Assembly: GCA_004151065.3 (NCBI GenBank) | Contig: NWUY0304726324.1 | Location: 1-60,901, forward strand | From: Larix sibirica | Lineage: Eukaryota; Streptophyta; Pinopsida; Pinales; Pinaceae | Reading direction: 5' to 3' | Length of the DNA stretch: 60,901 nt | In this document: in pieces, positions 1-12,789 of the stretch | How positions within the stretch are numbered: the first letter of the stretch is position 1 | How the letters are laid out: each line of letters begins with the position of its first letter | Program-made: the position numbers and the translations under genes | Notes under the pieces: model-generated | Database searches by the model: none | What the model was told of the DNA's origin: nothing | What the model saw: the letters and a program-made list of their open reading frames with translations, nothing else

Positions 1-2007
1 TTGAGAGAAGGCTATGGTATGTACATGTACTTTATCTTGAGCATATTAATTAAGTTTTCAGCGGTGCAAAACTTGTGCAATTTCCATATTTTCTTTTCAG
101 CCATACATATTATTTATGCATTTTATTTTACAGCTATATAAGTGCTTGATGATTTTACACAAGTAAAAGGACAATTTTTTAAGTGATTTAACATCATCAT
201 TGAGAAATCCAAGGGCGGTTTTGCTGCTGCTATACCTGCGGTTTTACTGCTTCAAAGCTTATTTGAAAATATAGTTTATGTGGGAGAAGTTGCCCTTTAG
301 GGCTGAACTTATCCAGGTTTTTTGGTATCTTTTCTGCGTTGATTGCCTATAGGATTTTTTTGTTTCAAAGTGAAACCTTTCGCTGCTGTTTTATACACTA
401 TTTAATAACAGCCCTAAGGCTTAAATTGAACAGGGTTAATATATGGTAAATATCTAGTAAAAGAGGTTCAATTTTTCAATTGCATTTAAGTGTGATTGTC
501 ACGAAATTAAAACATTCAGAATGCATGCTCCAGTCTTAGTTTAGTTCCAGTTTTGCCACCATAGTTTAACTTAGTTCACTGCTATTCCAGATTTAGAAAG
601 TGAATGTGCAGTTCAATTTCTCTTTAAATTAAACGTTCAGTTAAGTTCAATTTAGAACACATGCAGATCTATTCTTAGAGAAGGGTGCGGATCCCTAGGT
701 AGTTCGAGTGCTTGCATGAGGAAATGAGTGAGGGCACAGACCCCAAGGAGAAGTGTGCATGCACATGCCATAGTCATCCTCCAGTTGGGGTGCATTAACT
801 CTGGTGCTTTTATTAATGTAGGAAGGCATATTGGCTGTATTAATTAGGGTTAGGGTTTAACTCTATCAGTTGGGGGCACTTTGTGCATGTGTCTAGATAC
901 ATTGTATCTTCCCTTTTATCTTATTCTCTAAAGATGATGGGCACACCACTGTGTTGGTTAGCGAATTAGAGATTTTAGTTTTTGCTTTGTGAGTTTATTC
1001 TTTACAGTTAGTATAATAACCTACAAACACATACTGTTCTCCTACTGATTGGGCCATTTGTCTCCCTATGTCAAATTGTTAGTTCGCTACATTTTTCATT
1101 AATATTATACACCTCATGCTGGTTTATAGGGGGTTACCTATCCCCTATTTTTGCTGAACCTTCCCCTATAGACATAAAAAATTAACTCGATGAGTTTGTT
1201 TATAGGATTTAGATGCCTTGGTCCCATTTACATCATTTATGGGTTACCTCAGAAGCAAGGAGAGTCATCATTGCTCCTTTACTTTTTTGTTTCTCACATG
1301 CTCGACGCTAGCTCATTATCACGTCATTTAGATTATAACACATGGCTTTTTCCAGTGTCCCAGTTTTAGTCCCAGACCACTAGACATGTATGGATCTTTT
1401 CAACATTTTGAAAATCCTTAGGTGGGAGTTTCCCTTAAAGTAGCTCCTTACATGGTCTAACCAGCGATGGTTATAGTTTTCCATCCCTAGTTGCAAATTC
1501 TAAGGATATGTTGGAAATATTTTGCAGTTCTTTTTAGCCTCCAGTGTGAGCTTCCATTTAGTGAGATTCGTCCATGTACTAGGCCCTTCCCTTTTAGTAG
1601 GGCTTCTATCGCTGTGATTGTTCACTCCCTAGGTGCCATTATTCCTTCGTCTGTGTTAATACAGGATGCAATATTCATTTGAAAGATGTATCTCGATTTG
1701 GATCATTTTTTCCCCCATATTGCACTTTCTTTTCTAATTTTTCACAAGCATGGGGATGCCCTTCTTGTTGACTTGAAAATGATATGCCTAAAACGAAAGG
1801 CTTGCTTTACCAAAGGGAGGGCAAGGCCTCACTCTTGTTTTTCTTTTTTTGCAACTAGTCCTCCTTTGTTCTCTATGTGTGGTCCTCCCTTTTTGGCATC
1901 TCTTCTCCTTCCTTATCTGGTCCTTTTTTATTCCATTACTTGGGTAAGAAACACACGATGTATTTAAGCTATATGTACTACTCCTGGCCTCATACATAAG
2001 GGGGGAC
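1..2007. other. AT-rich unassigned stretch before candidate LTR
   Basis: I recognise no coding region. Reading frames are short (longest 93 codons at 1686-1967 plus) and show no family motif. Because a polypurine tract and LTR-like start follow at 1999-2010, this may be the decayed 3' internal part of an LTR retrotransposon, but no integrase or RT motif supports that. Confidence 0.3.
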
Positions 2008-2760
2008 TGTTATCATCTTCAATTTTTGAACCTGTACCATTTGAGTAGTCATACTTGAACAAATAACCATTTCATGTGTAACCTACATATTCACCCCATC
2101 ATATAATCATATGACATTCTTGTACCTCACTTAACCTAGTAAAACCACCAGTTGACCATTTATAAAGTTGTGTAGTATACCCTTTATTATCTGCATGGCC
2201 CATGGTTGAAATCCCCCGAGAACTGCATTACCTCTGTAAACTAAAAAAAGTTATAGTCCATGACTCATAAATGTGTGCATGCTTATTAAGGCAATGTAGT
2301 GGGTACATGTGGACATGTTTTGAACCCCTTTTCCATTAATGCCAATCACTTAGTCTTCCATCTTGCCTACAAAGCTTATGGACCTTCATTAAGAATTAGG
2401 GAAACTTAATATGAAACTAGTTCAGGATTAGGGTTTAATTATCCATATATATAAAGAAGCCATGGGGTTGCATTTCATAAGAATAAGATAAATAAAGGTT
2501 ATGTTGTTGGATTTTCATTTGATATATTTGAGAGCCATACTTGCTTTATACTTGCTCTTACCATTTTTATATAAAAAAAGGAGTAACCACTACCGACTAT
2601 ATTTGGAGGGCATATAAGGAGGAAAAGGATCCTCCCAAGGAGAGCTTGGAGTCCAGTTGCTATAAACTCTTCCTAGTTGTTGTTTTGTATATCTTTTCTT
2701 TGTCCATTGGTATAACTCATAGTATTGTTCTCCCCCCATATATATTTGTGTTTTAGTTTA
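2008..2760 (+). mobile_element. Candidate 3' LTR, end not defined
   Basis: A polypurine tract (AAGGGGGG, 1998-2005) is followed two bases later by TGTTATC at 2008, the usual layout of polypurine tract plus TG-starting LTR at the 3' end of a plant LTR retrotransposon. Inside are a TATA-like run (2446-2454) and AT-rich polyadenylation-like sequence with repeated AATAAA-type words around 2485-2500 and 2760-2775. I could not find a matching CA terminus or a second LTR copy, so the end is a guess. It could be chance similarity of a purine run. Confidence 0.35.
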
Positions 2761-3289
2761 TTAAAGAAATAAATGCATTTTTATAAGGCCTGGGAGCTGG
2801 CTCAAAGGCCTAGAGTGGCGCGGACAGGTGCAACTCACACATATTTTACTATTACTATTTACTGGTGCTTAGCGGCAAGTTCATCAGAAGCTAAGCTAAC
2901 TACTCTTTTTGGGGTTTTATTAATCATTCTCTCCTCCTTATCGGTGATCTAATAGGGGCAGCACCATGAGGTAGGTACCATTGATAGGCCTGCTTGCCAG
3001 ATAGAGGTCTACTGGACATAGACCTGGAACATGAAGAATTAGAATTCTTTACATAACCTGAGAAATAACCTGCATCTAGTAACCTTAATTGAAGCTCCTC
3101 ATGCAGACCATCGTGTAAAATAAAGCAGGGCAAGTGATAGGGTAAAAGTTGAAAGAAATGGTTGATGCGGTCGAATTGGGTAATACGTAAATGCTTATAT
3201 TGAATAGCTGGGGCTAAACAAGGGAATCGGTACCTACTAAAGGGATGGTTTCTTATAAACTGTTCACGCACCACTTACTAAGAACCGCC
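2761..3289. other. No feature recognised
   Basis: Neither strand holds a recognisable gene. The 116-codon minus frame (2924-3274) resembles no family I know and is probably chance. Confidence 0.4.
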
Positions 3290-3740
3290 ACCTGCTTTTT
3301 CTGTGCACGTCGAATTGAAAACACACATTGTAACCACCACCTCATTACAGGGCACGGGGTATAAGAACAGGTCACGTCGTCATCCTGGTCAGGTCCTATT
3401 GGTAATGTCCTTAACTTCCTACTGACTTTCAAACTGGGCACAAGTTATTGATAAAAGGTAACACGCTTATAATCACCTGCTTCTGGGGGATGGTTGAAAA
3501 AGAACAATGCACGTCTTTCCCCATCCTGTTAACATATTGCAACTGAAAAAGTAGGAAGACCTACTTTGGGTTACAGGGTATTTACAACTAGTCACGTTTA
3601 ACTGTTTACAAATGTAAAACTATTTCTAGGGCACGTTTATTGCAACTAGTGGGGACAAATAACCACCTCCTGGGCACGTACAACTGAACAAATGAATGAA
3701 GTATTGGTAATGCCCTTCATCTCACTCACCTAATGCGTAG
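3290..3740. repeat. Diverged minisatellite (CACGT / AACCACC words)
   Basis: Related words recur at irregular spacing: a CACGT-plus-AACTG-like word near 3307, 3593, 3632 and 3675; AACCACC(A)CCTC near 3331 and 3658; TATTGGTAATGYCCTT near 3398 and 3702. This looks like an old tandem array with units of several tens of bases, now heavily mutated. No coding frame follows it. Confidence 0.4.
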
Positions 3741-5685
3741 TGTAACCTGAATTGTGTAACATCAAGATTGTGTTAATTTTATATGTAACCGTCCCTAATA
3801 GGTAACACCACATAGTTAACCTTATTGTGTATCTATTAAGTGAAAGTATATTAATGAAAGGGTAATGGGTATTGTTTCCTGAAAGCGTAAAGTGCCATCT
3901 TGGGCGACGTGTACTTGTCAGGTGGCGGCTGTGATTTGTCTATCTGTTGTCCCGCCTCGAGCTAAAGTATTTATAATCCCTTACTTCGTGCAAGTGAAAA
4001 GATAGTCTGAAGGGGAAAAGGGGAACAAAGGTTAGGTCAACGAAGTAAAGCGAACTCCCACTAGGCTAATTGTGGGGGGGTTAGCGTAGACTGAAGTTAT
4101 CCCAGCTTGGGGTAAATAAAGGAGATTTATTGTCGTTCCTGCCATAGGTATGAGGTAGCATGCAACATGTTTATATATACCCGCTTAGGTAGGTCAGAGA
4201 GCGAATAGGCAGGCGGTCAGAATCTATAGTTCGCCAAGGCAGAGAGCAGAGAGGAAGGATGGTTGTTAACCTTAGATAGTACTACCCCTAAGTATTCATG
4301 ATACAAGTGTTTAGGGATATAACAAAGGTAGGGTAAATAAGTATCTATGGGTGGTAAAAAGAACAGGTGGTTGGTAGCACTAACAGTCCAGGCAAGTGGG
4401 GATCTCCTAGCAATACTTCATTCATTAATCTTATCTGGCCGGGCCCCAACAATATAAATAGTGATGGTTCCTCTCACTTCCACAAATATTTATTAGCTAA
4501 AGGCAAGTGGTGAACTATCCAAAAAGTAGGTATCCACAGTAAGTCTGGTATGGTAAGGTGGATGCACGTAAATAAAGAATAAATAGGGCTAAAGGTTAAA
4601 TACGAATGGTGGTCCTAAGTGCCTGCCAGCCGAGCCCGTCCAACCAATTACTAAGTCATATAAATGAGATACAAAGTGAAAGGTTGGTTAGAAGGCCAGG
4701 TTTTAACTGGTGAATTTACCAGTAGCTCACTCGCCACGAATGCCAGCTTATGCACAATATACTGAATTAGCTGCTGAATTGACCGGCCGCTTCATTAACA
4801 GCTTAGTCAACGGCTTAATGAACAAAGTAAAGATTCTCTTATCTAGCCAGGTAGGATGTATATTCTGCATAACGATCTTACTTAATACTTCCAAGAGCAC
4901 ACGAAGAAACATCATTCGCTAAGCCCTATTAATGAATTCCCCGTTGTACCTTGGCGCATAGCGCGGAAGAGAAAGACATTGGTAATGATGATTAGATACT
5001 ATTGCCCACAAATAAAGGGTCATGGCTAACGCAAGATAAGTTTGATTGATCAATCACCCTTGCCCCATGAGGTTCCGCTCCTGGAAAGAAACACTCCGCA
5101 ATGGACGACCAATAGGTGTAGGATTAGAGCAAACAGCAATAGACGTTACCGCTAGGGAAGAGCAGCGGCAGGGCGAGAACAACAACAATGGATTCTATTA
5201 GGGATCTCATCCAAACACATAACACCAATAGAAATCTTTTATCATCATAACCCATTCCAAGTGTGTTAAGTTTGAGGTGGTGGGGCACTAGGAGTGGATT
5301 AGTTCTTGTTTATACCTATAAAAGAAAGAAGGCCTATCAAAGGAGGAAGAAGCCTTTTTTTTGTTTTAACCTAACCATGGAAGCCTTCTAGGTTCAACCC
5401 AAATATAGGAGGGAGCTCTAATAGTTTCGACCTCAACAATGGGGGCTGGGGAGCCTTCCAAATAAGAAGCATTTGGACGAACAAACGAACAGGAGCCTAC
5501 AAAGTAGTGTCAGGTTAGGCAGTGGGTCAACGGAGACGGATCAAGAAGCCATGTTTGGTTGTGCTATTGATTAGTGATTAGAAGTATCTTATCTGCTGGG
5601 TGGGGTGATTCTTAAGCTGCACCACAAATTAGAATTAACTATTCTATTTTAGATCTATTTTAGATTAATCTCCTTTTATGATGGG
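3741..5685. other. No gene; short repeat words only
   Basis: Purine-rich, with no recognisable gene. Near 4708-4740 a GAATTTACCAGT word resembles the GCCACC/GAATTTACCACT minisatellite seen at 8.9, 20.4 and 53.0 kb. The 70-codon plus frame at 4710-4922 has no family motif. Confidence 0.35.
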
Positions 5686-5689
5686 TACA

Positions 5690-6660
5690 GCCTGGCCTAT
5701 CCGGCCCACTCAAAATGATTTGTTATTACTCCATTTTCACTTTTTAAAAACTTTATATATTAAGTAAGCGACGGAACCACTTTGACCCTACAACCTCGAA
5801 ATAGAACCACCTACCAAACAGTAAGGAGGTACTCAATTTGATTGAGGTTTACTTACAATGCTGGATCTTCGACCAACAGATGGACAATACTTGTGGGGTT
5901 ATTTTGCATGGGTTCTTTCACGCTAGGACAGCCTAGTTGTGGGAAAGGAGGTGGCTTGTTTTATGCCCGCCCGGAATGGTATTGGTTTTTTTGCCTACAG
6001 ATTCAGACAAGGCACCATGTTCGTTTCCAACTGATCTTAACAAAAAGCCTCCCCCTCGTACCTAGGTCCTAAGTCCACATTATTGGCGAATACTTTTTGC
6101 CTTTTAGGGGGTCAGATAATTATCCTACATCGGGCCAATAAAATATATTTTACTCTCTATGAACTTTCTCTTTTAGGAATTTTATCTAGGATAGGAAGGA
6201 TGAAATCAAATGGCTTTACAAAATATGTTTTTATTGGCTCTGGTTTGGCACAGACACTATGTTCGCTTGGTGCTGATTCAGGAAACCATTATCATTTCTA
6301 GTCAATGGGGATCCCCTCCGGTTCTTCATTAAACATTTAAGGAAATAAATATATGTCGGGCCAGATAGATACCGTATGCAGGGAAATCACTTAGATTTTA
6401 CAACCACAAATCACGAATGATAAAAGATTGGCTACTGCTTGGTTGGGAGGAGGCTCAAGGCATGCTACAAGGCTGGTTTGGTCACGCTACAAACAACTAG
6501 GCTCTCCTAAAAACCTCTCCCTAGGTGGCCTTCTCCTTTTAGATAAACCTATTTTGACCGTTTTCTGCCTATTTGGGGTTTACTATGTTTGCTCCTATAC
6601 CTATTTCAACTATGTTATAGGTGCCACCTATGTGTACTGTACATAATAATTGAAACAGCT
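5690..6660 (+). repeat. Dispersed repeat related to 26.7-29.8 kb array
   Basis: The segment near 5710 (CTCAAAATGATTTGTTATTA) nearly repeats one at 28560-28580. The words TAGGAAGGATGAAATCAA near 6191 and TAGGAAGGATAGAATCAA near 28617 also correspond. Both copies continue with similar AT-rich sequence. Three short plus-strand frames (5842-6072, 6083-6301, 6428-6646) lie inside, start on non-ATG codons in part, and match no known protein, so I do not call them genes. Confidence 0.45.
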
Positions 6661-6797
6661 GTGAGGTACTAGCCCTGCCATGCATATGCTAGCTATTTGA
6701 GGAAGTAGGGTAGGTATTCTGCTTGAGCTCTATCTCCAGTCGCTAACGCGCGCTTTTCCAGTTACAGCCGAGAAGGTGGGTAGGTAGCCACTTCATT

Positions 6798-6830
6798 CAA
6801 GCGGTAGCAATAACTTCTAAAGTAAGCAGG
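6798..6830 (+). repeat. Well-conserved short repeat, second copy at 36141-36171
   Basis: The words CAAGCGGTAGCAATAACTTC and AAGTAAGCAGG occur here separated by two extra bases and directly joined at 36141-36171. All 31 shared bases are identical over 29 kb. The flanks are only loosely similar. Confidence 0.7.
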
Positions 6831-8085
6831 ACCAGCACCAAAGCAAGCAAGGGCAATCAAAGACACCAACCTATCTGTTTTCTTTACCAACCTGGATAGA
6901 CCAGCTTATCGTAACTTTATATATTGGTTGTACAGACTGGCTATTTTTATAAGAACTTGTGAGAGTAAGTTAAACGAGTATCCAAGTTGCCAAGCCCAGG
7001 TTTTAGCTAGTATCATTTCCCAAAGTTGCGAGAAAAAGATTGAAATGGTACTTCCTTCTATAGGGTAGCTTTATTGCTGGGAACTTGCTTATCTAGGAAG
7101 CTATATTGGCGGTTAATAGCTTTCTTCTCCCGCGCAGTGATCCAACAGCGGAGCCCGCCCTTTACCTTTAATAGGCTTTTCAACTTCGTTTGGATGCTCT
7201 GCTATATTTCATTTTGTGTACTTCTGGATTTGACCTTACCGCGCTTTCAATTAGTTCCACTTACGCTTGGGTCAACCTACGAAAGGAAGCCCTACATTGT
7301 GATAGTTCCCAAACGAAGTGAGAGAATACATGAGATAGATTGGTTGCCGGCTCAGAATAAAGAGCGTACATTCTTGGTTGCCGCTACAAAGATACCCGTA
7401 CTACGATAATTCACTAATTATACAAACCTTGATGATAGATACGTACATTTTTGTGGCTGCTTCCAGAGTAACACGTACAACATTTATTAGCTATACTTAG
7501 GCCTGGTTCAACCTACGAAATGAGGTCTTCAATGAACCGGATAAGTGGTATGGGAAACCAAAAGCCAAGTAGAGGATACAACATCAACAGGTACTAAGGT
7601 ATGGTCCAAAGTCCAGTATGGTACGGTCTTAAAGAGCAGGTCCATTATCAGGTGAATCAGGCCAAGAGTGAGTAATCTATTTCGGGAGTCTAAAGGGCTC
7701 TGATTGCTTGCTTTTTTACCTTACCATATAACCCTTTAAACTGCCCATCATGCCTGTCACCTTCCGATACTCTGTTACCTTACCATATAACCCTCCGAGG
7801 GCAACACACAAAGGAATACCTGCTTGTTTCAACTTCCATTTTTTTATGCAGCGAGGAGCGGTTCGGTTCAAAACAAATGCGGTCCTACGAAAGAACGGTA
7901 CACATATATGTGCGGTACGAAATGATCAGGCGGGGGGCGGATCACAATGAACGGTTCACAATGCTATCTTTTTAGGTACGGTTTTAAATCATGGTCTTCA
8001 AAGGAGGTATTCTCAAATTAGTGAGAGGGAGACAAATCACCTCCTGCTTGCTTAAAAAACTCTCTTTTTGAATGATGGCACACCC
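6831..8085. other. No gene; small internal duplications
   Basis: The 111-codon plus frame at 7074-7409 has a leucine/phenylalanine-rich first half and a basic second half but no motif I recognise. Words from its end are re-used just downstream: GTACATT near 7367 and 7444, CAACCTACGAAA near 7273 and 7509. This suggests local duplication rather than a gene. A 12-bp palindrome (CACATATATGTG) sits near 7909. Confidence 0.35.
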
Positions 8086-8089
8086 CTAA

Positions 8090-8640
8090 AACCCTTAGGG
8101 GGAGCGCTTGAGGTTCAGTATAATAAGCGCCCTTCGGGAAGGAAAAAGAAAAACTCACCTTCGGAACAATTCCACCTTTTTACTGGGAATGCTTTTGCTG
8201 CTTGGACCTTTGCTGCTGCTGGTAGTGCTTATTTTGATGGTTGTGCTGCTGGGCCTACTTCTTCTCTCTCTCTTCCTTTGCTGGTTGTAATGCGACTTAT
8301 GCCGCTGGGACTGCCGGTGTGCTGGGACTGCCGCCCGTGTCCAACTGCTTTTGGAATCCCTGTATGAATAATGCTGCTGGGAATGCTCTCAGGAATTATG
8401 CCGGTGAAAATATGCTGCTTGGAATGAACGTGTCCAAATAGCCCGTTTCGACTGCTGGAAATGCTCTCGGAAATGATCCGGGGTTCGAATGATGATGCCG
8501 CTTGCAATTACCGTTCCAAATAACCGTGCTCAACTGATGATGGAAGCCCGTGTACGAATCATGACCATCCCCAAATAGGTTCTGACTGCTTATGGGAAGT
8601 CCGTGTGCCCGTGTTCAACTGTTCGGGGGATGCTTTTGTT
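8090..8640 (+). repeat. Diverged GCTGCTGGAATG minisatellite; inverted copy at 18.8 kb
   Basis: Units of roughly 20-30 bases built from CTGCTGGGAATGCTCTC, CCCGTGTCCAACTGCT and related words recur about ten to fifteen times. The reverse complement of 18805-19055 gives the same words in the same kind of order, so the two arrays are mirror copies. The first part reads in one frame as Ala/Gly/Thr-rich peptide without stops over about 90 codons (8068-8367). The same periodicity supports overlapping frames, so I take this as a by-product of the repeat rather than a gene. Confidence 0.6.
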
Positions 8641-8864
8641 GCTTGGAATACTTATAATACCATACCTTTGCTTGGGCTTGTGCTGGAACCGTTACTGCTT
8701 TGACCTTTATGAACTCTTTAGAGCTTAAGCCTTTGCGGGACGGAAATAGTTCCTTAAAAAGAGCTGGCTGGGTAAGATATAATTGGAAACTAGCCTTAAG
8801 AGAAAAGCCCAGATTCATATCAAATTGACTAGCTGACACATATCCTGGATCTGCTGTTGGATCT

Positions 8865-9175
8865 ACACCTATGCCACCTTTTCTTACTGAATTTGACCTC
8901 GTTTGTTGCTCAGTTAAGTGACTCCACCTTTGCATACTTAATCTTTGCGCGCACATTTATCATTTTTTAGTCAATTTATTGCTCGTCCTTGCTCTCGGAA
9001 GAGCAAGCGATGAATCCCTTCCTCGGACGAGGGTGCGTGAACACTCTCTATCATCTTCATATGATGCCACCTTTATGTGCTGAATTTCCCATTTTAATAG
9101 GCCGCGTTAATACTCTTTATCATCTATAAGGCCACTTATCTCGCGAATTTACCACCAGGGCAGGTCTTATAGGTC
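8865..9175 (+). repeat. GCCACCTTT / GAATTTACCACT minisatellite, copy 1
   Basis: Units carry GCCACCTTT followed 10-12 bases later by CTGAATTT-CCA or GCGAATTTACCACC. The phrase CGTTTGTTGCTCAGTT at 8900 recurs near 53318 in the 53 kb array, in the same position within a unit. The spacing between GCCACC words is roughly 30-60 bases here. Confidence 0.6.
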
Positions 9176-10079
9176 TTGCCAGACGTCTGAAAGTCTTGCC
9201 CTTCATAGGGCATTGTGTGTTTTCACCATTCTTAATTTTATCGAGCTTTCTTTCTTTATCTCTTCTTACTTGCCGTAATAGCCTTAGTATTACTTTACAT
9301 CGACGCAACCGGGGCCCTATAGACACTTACTTGAACCTCCACTTCAAACAAACTCGATACTAAAAAGTGAACCTATTCATTTACCCTCGACCTCACAATA
9401 TGAGTTGACATCAAAAAGGGCTCTACAACCCTTAACTCAACCTTGCCCTCTGCCTTTTACCTATTCACCTATCGTAGCTGCCGGTCATTGCCGGGAGATT
9501 TATACTTCAGTCAGACCTAGCCAATCCAAAGAGGTCAGACAGTGGTCGCCGATCAGGATATTTTGATGGAGGAGATGGTCACCCATTAGTAAGAAGAAAA
9601 AGAAGAAGGCCCACGTACCGAATAAGGACCAGTGTAAGGACAAGTGAGTCATGGCTTGCTTTATATACTTGCACCCCGGCGGACTAACTAGTTAAGCCGA
9701 GGTATAACGAGTTGGCTGGTCTCCTATGGGGCTCACTACAGGGCTTGGATTAATACTGATTTATTTCTTCAATTTCATAGCCTACATATATTCGGGGGTA
9801 GTTGGGGCGGTCCAACGGACGGAGCGATACAGAACCGAGAGTGTATGTTAGGTGCACGGATGGATACTGATTGGATAATGGATGCTTACAAAGAAGAGCG
9901 GACAGAAAGGACAGAGAGGACGGAAGTGAAGGAAAAACTTGTGAGTGTTAGGTGGCGCTTAGCTGCTTTTCGTGTGTGGATATGCACATAATAAGAAATC
10001 ATAGCTTGTGCTTTTTTGGGTGGAAAAACAATGACTCCTCAGTGATGAATCATCTTGGATTCCATTAGTGGTGGCGTAT
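9176..10079. other. No feature recognised
   Basis: Mixed-composition DNA without a recognisable gene on either strand and without a clear tandem repeat. Confidence 0.4.
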
Positions 10080-10430
10080 CCCGGCCTGACTGGCTCACTA
10101 TTGGCTTAACTCACCTCACCTGATAGTAGTGGTGCCAACCCCTATCTGTAGTGGAACCTCATCATCTTTGGTTCCCGTACGTAGTGTAGTAACTATGTTC
10201 TCTAGTGGGTAAATAAGTAATGTAACAGCATTAATAGCATGATTCTTTCCCGGTCTCGGCCAGCGTCAGCTAACACACAGTCTGGTGTCTCGTCTATGCG
10301 GCAGGTTCCATGCTCCCGGGTCTATAACGGTATCGCTCCATCCTCATGGGGGAACTCTCCTTCCAACTTAATGGGGAAGTGGGCTCTCCAACCTACACCT
10401 AGGGAAAGCTTATTAAATGGCCTAGTTCAG
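10080..10430 (+). repeat. Dispersed repeat, diverged copy at 31.9 kb
   Basis: Blocks occur in the same order here and at 31885-32095: TAACTCACCT-ACCTGATAGT, GTGGAACCTC, CCCGGTCTCG, GCGGCAGGTTCCAT, GCTCCCGGGTCTAT and ACACCTAGGGAAAGCT. The copies differ by many indels. The 65-codon plus frame at 10239-10436 spans these blocks but is not kept open in the second copy, so it is unlikely to be a gene. Confidence 0.7.
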
Positions 10431-11499
10431 GAATAATAAAATCCATTTATGTGCTCCAATTTAGGTAGGAATATTTCCATTTTACATCCCATCAAAACGA
10501 GTTGTTCTTAGAAAATGGGGGTGAAATTCAATTCTATTTCTATTGTACCAATATTGAAAAAAGAAAGATGAAATGTTGTACCCATTGAAAAAGATGATAC
10601 CTTTCTTTCAGTCTCCAAAGCAAGCTATGACCGGACAGACAATGATTGACTATCGCTACATAGTCTATTGCATTAGTCCCTGTCACTTAGCCCTTACTAG
10701 CTTGCCGTAATTTAATTAGTCCTCTATATTGATATATCTATTCTCGAGGTGTTCACAGAAGCCATTCATTCACTGATACAATTCACTTAGTTCCGTGTCA
10801 CCCCCACTGCGGAAGCCGCCGTTCACTGCAGCATGCCCCTAGTTAGTTCGTTTAATGAACAGCACAAGCAATGCATTATATATGTGAATACACATACACC
10901 CGTGCATAATCACAACCTCACTAAAACCACTCGTTTACTTCGGCCACTCCTTCGGTAACACTTATTGCATGGATGCGTCATCAACAAGTTAAGCCCCCCG
11001 GTATCCCCCCCCCCTTCTAGGATAGGTTGGTGGGGCTTCCCTCCCGTGTGGTGCTGTGGCGGCTGGCTGAATGCGAACATACATACTTCTTCCAATGGCG
11101 GGACATCATACGGACTCCCTAAAGTGGACATCGGGCAGGAAGCGGACAGAAAGCGAACATAAAGGGTCATGGCCGAGGGGGCGAACGAAGATATAGATAA
11201 AGCGAACTGAATATGGTGAACAGAATTAGGTAAACAGAAAGCTGACTACGTGGATCATGCGGACATAAAACATAAAGAAAGCGATAATAAAATGGCTAAC
11301 ATAAAGCGTGAATGGTAGGCTAAAAAGAAAGTCTTCGAGGTTGCAGGCAAGGTTTTATCATTAGGCAATGGGTAGTAATTTGTTTGGTCAGAAGGTATGA
11401 GGGCTAAGTTTACCAAGTCTAATTCCACCCGACCAAAGGAGTAGTAGGTCTGTCTGATAAGCCCTTCCCTGTCCAGTCTGTCTGGCTCTGGCTGGCTGT
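10431..11499. other. No gene; a cytosine homopolymer run
   Basis: No recognisable coding frame. A run of ten cytosines lies near 11006-11015. From 11150 to 11300 the words GCGAAC, GCGGAC and ACATAAAG recur, suggesting a decayed purine-rich minisatellite. Confidence 0.35.
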
Positions 11500-12620
11500 T
11501 CGTGATGCGGGGGCGTGCGTGGGCGAGGTTCTCAGGCTGAATAAAGAATCAAGTGGGTTCAGTGTTCAGGTCGAGTGGTATCGTAAGTAAGGTGGGTAGT
11601 GCCTGCCGGTGGTAGTTGAGCTGTTTCCAGTGGCCTAGGTGTTATGCGGGGGTGTCAAGTTCGTTCAAATCCTAATTGAGTGGTAATGTGAAGCGGGTGA
11701 ATCGGTGAGCAGTGAAGCGTGGGTGTTCGTCGTGTTTGCTCCCGTATCGTGACCTGACTGATTCCTGCCTGGTTACCCTACCTGGTTTCATGGGGGTGTA
11801 TGCTGCAGTTTTGGTTGAAGCGGGTGCTGTGGTTCGCGAAGCCGGGGCAAGTTCTTTGCTGGTTGGTGGTTCAGCAGTTTCAAGTGTCCTAGGTGTTAAT
11901 GATGCGGGGGGCTAATTCCTTCCTTACTCAAAAGGCTCTCCTTCCTAAAAAATGGGTTCAATTTGCTTGAAATAGGTTTGTTCAGACGCAAAGGTTAGTG
12001 TAAATGAAGTGTGGGTATTATCGTAAGTAGGGGAAAAATAGAGCAGCTTATAAGCGTAAAACTTCAATATCCTCCGAGGTGAATCAATGCTAAGGTGAAA
12101 GAAGACGAGTGAACCCCTGGCATTTACATCTCGCTAGGAGGTGAGCGTAGTTTGTAGTAGACCATCTGGAGTTCTCCCAAATGAAGCTTCTTTGTTGAAA
12201 GCTGGGTGCTTCAATCCATCATTCTTGGTCAAATGAAAGCTGTATGCGGTATTGCTGTGGTGGGCAGTACTGCAGGATATTTCGGGTTGATGGGGGAGGT
12301 GGGCTGTGATGCAGTCGGCTGGCTCTATAAGGGCTCATCCTCTCAGTTTTATTAGTAGGCACGTAGTATCCGTGTCGGTTGCAGTGTGTTCCTGCGTAGT
12401 ATCCGTTCGTGGTTGGAGTGTATGATGTAGAATACAAGGTATTTCCTGCTCAATCAAGAATCAAGTGGGTTCGGTCTTAAGGTGGGGTTGGGCAGTTCGA
12501 AAAAATGAAGGGTAAGGTCACCGAAGCCGAGCGATCCGCTGCTGGCCTATTCTTCCCACCAGGAGGGGGTGAGCGTAATTTGTAGTAAGACCATCTTGGG
12601 CTATCCCAAATGAGCAATCC
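11500..12620 (+). repeat. Diverged local duplications
   Basis: Several blocks occur twice. CCTAGGTGTTATGCGGGGG near 11632 matches CCTAGGTGTTAATGATGCGG near 11887. AAGAATCAAGTGGGTTC occurs near 11544 and 12459. GGTGAGCGTAGTTTGTAGTA near 12140 matches GGTGAGCGTAATTTGTAGTA near 12567, each followed by GACCATCT and TCCCAAATGA. Offsets are about 250, 430 and 900 bases, so the region grew by more than one duplication. Frames inside (11712-11915, 12219-12437, 12477-12770) show no family motif. Confidence 0.6.
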
Positions 12621-12789
12621 CTGTATGCGGTGTCCTTTCTGGCTGGTCAAGGTGAATGCGGGGCTATAAAAAGAAGCCTCAAAGAAGGCATACATAGGGG
12701 GGTATTTAATAGGTAAGGTACTACTAAGGCAAGTAAGAAGCACACTAATTGGCGCAACTTGTTTATCCATATATAAAAGCTCAGAAAGG
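12621..12789. other. No feature recognised
   Basis: Short spacer between two repeat families. Confidence 0.4.

Noticed and set aside
841-870. TTAGGGTTAGGGTTTAA, telomere-like
   Set aside because: Barely two units, isolated, with no array; probably chance.
7074-7409. 111-codon plus-strand frame as a possible small membrane protein gene
   Set aside because: No family motif; the sequence of its 3' half is partly duplicated just downstream, consistent with non-coding local duplication.
7600-8000. GTACGGT and CGGTTC words suggesting a group II intron domain V
   Set aside because: The paired GAGC...GTTC hairpin with its two-base bulge could not be assembled.
8478-8500. GGTTCGAA word suggesting a tRNA T-arm
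   Set aside because: It lies inside a minisatellite, with no T-stem or acceptor-stem pairing.
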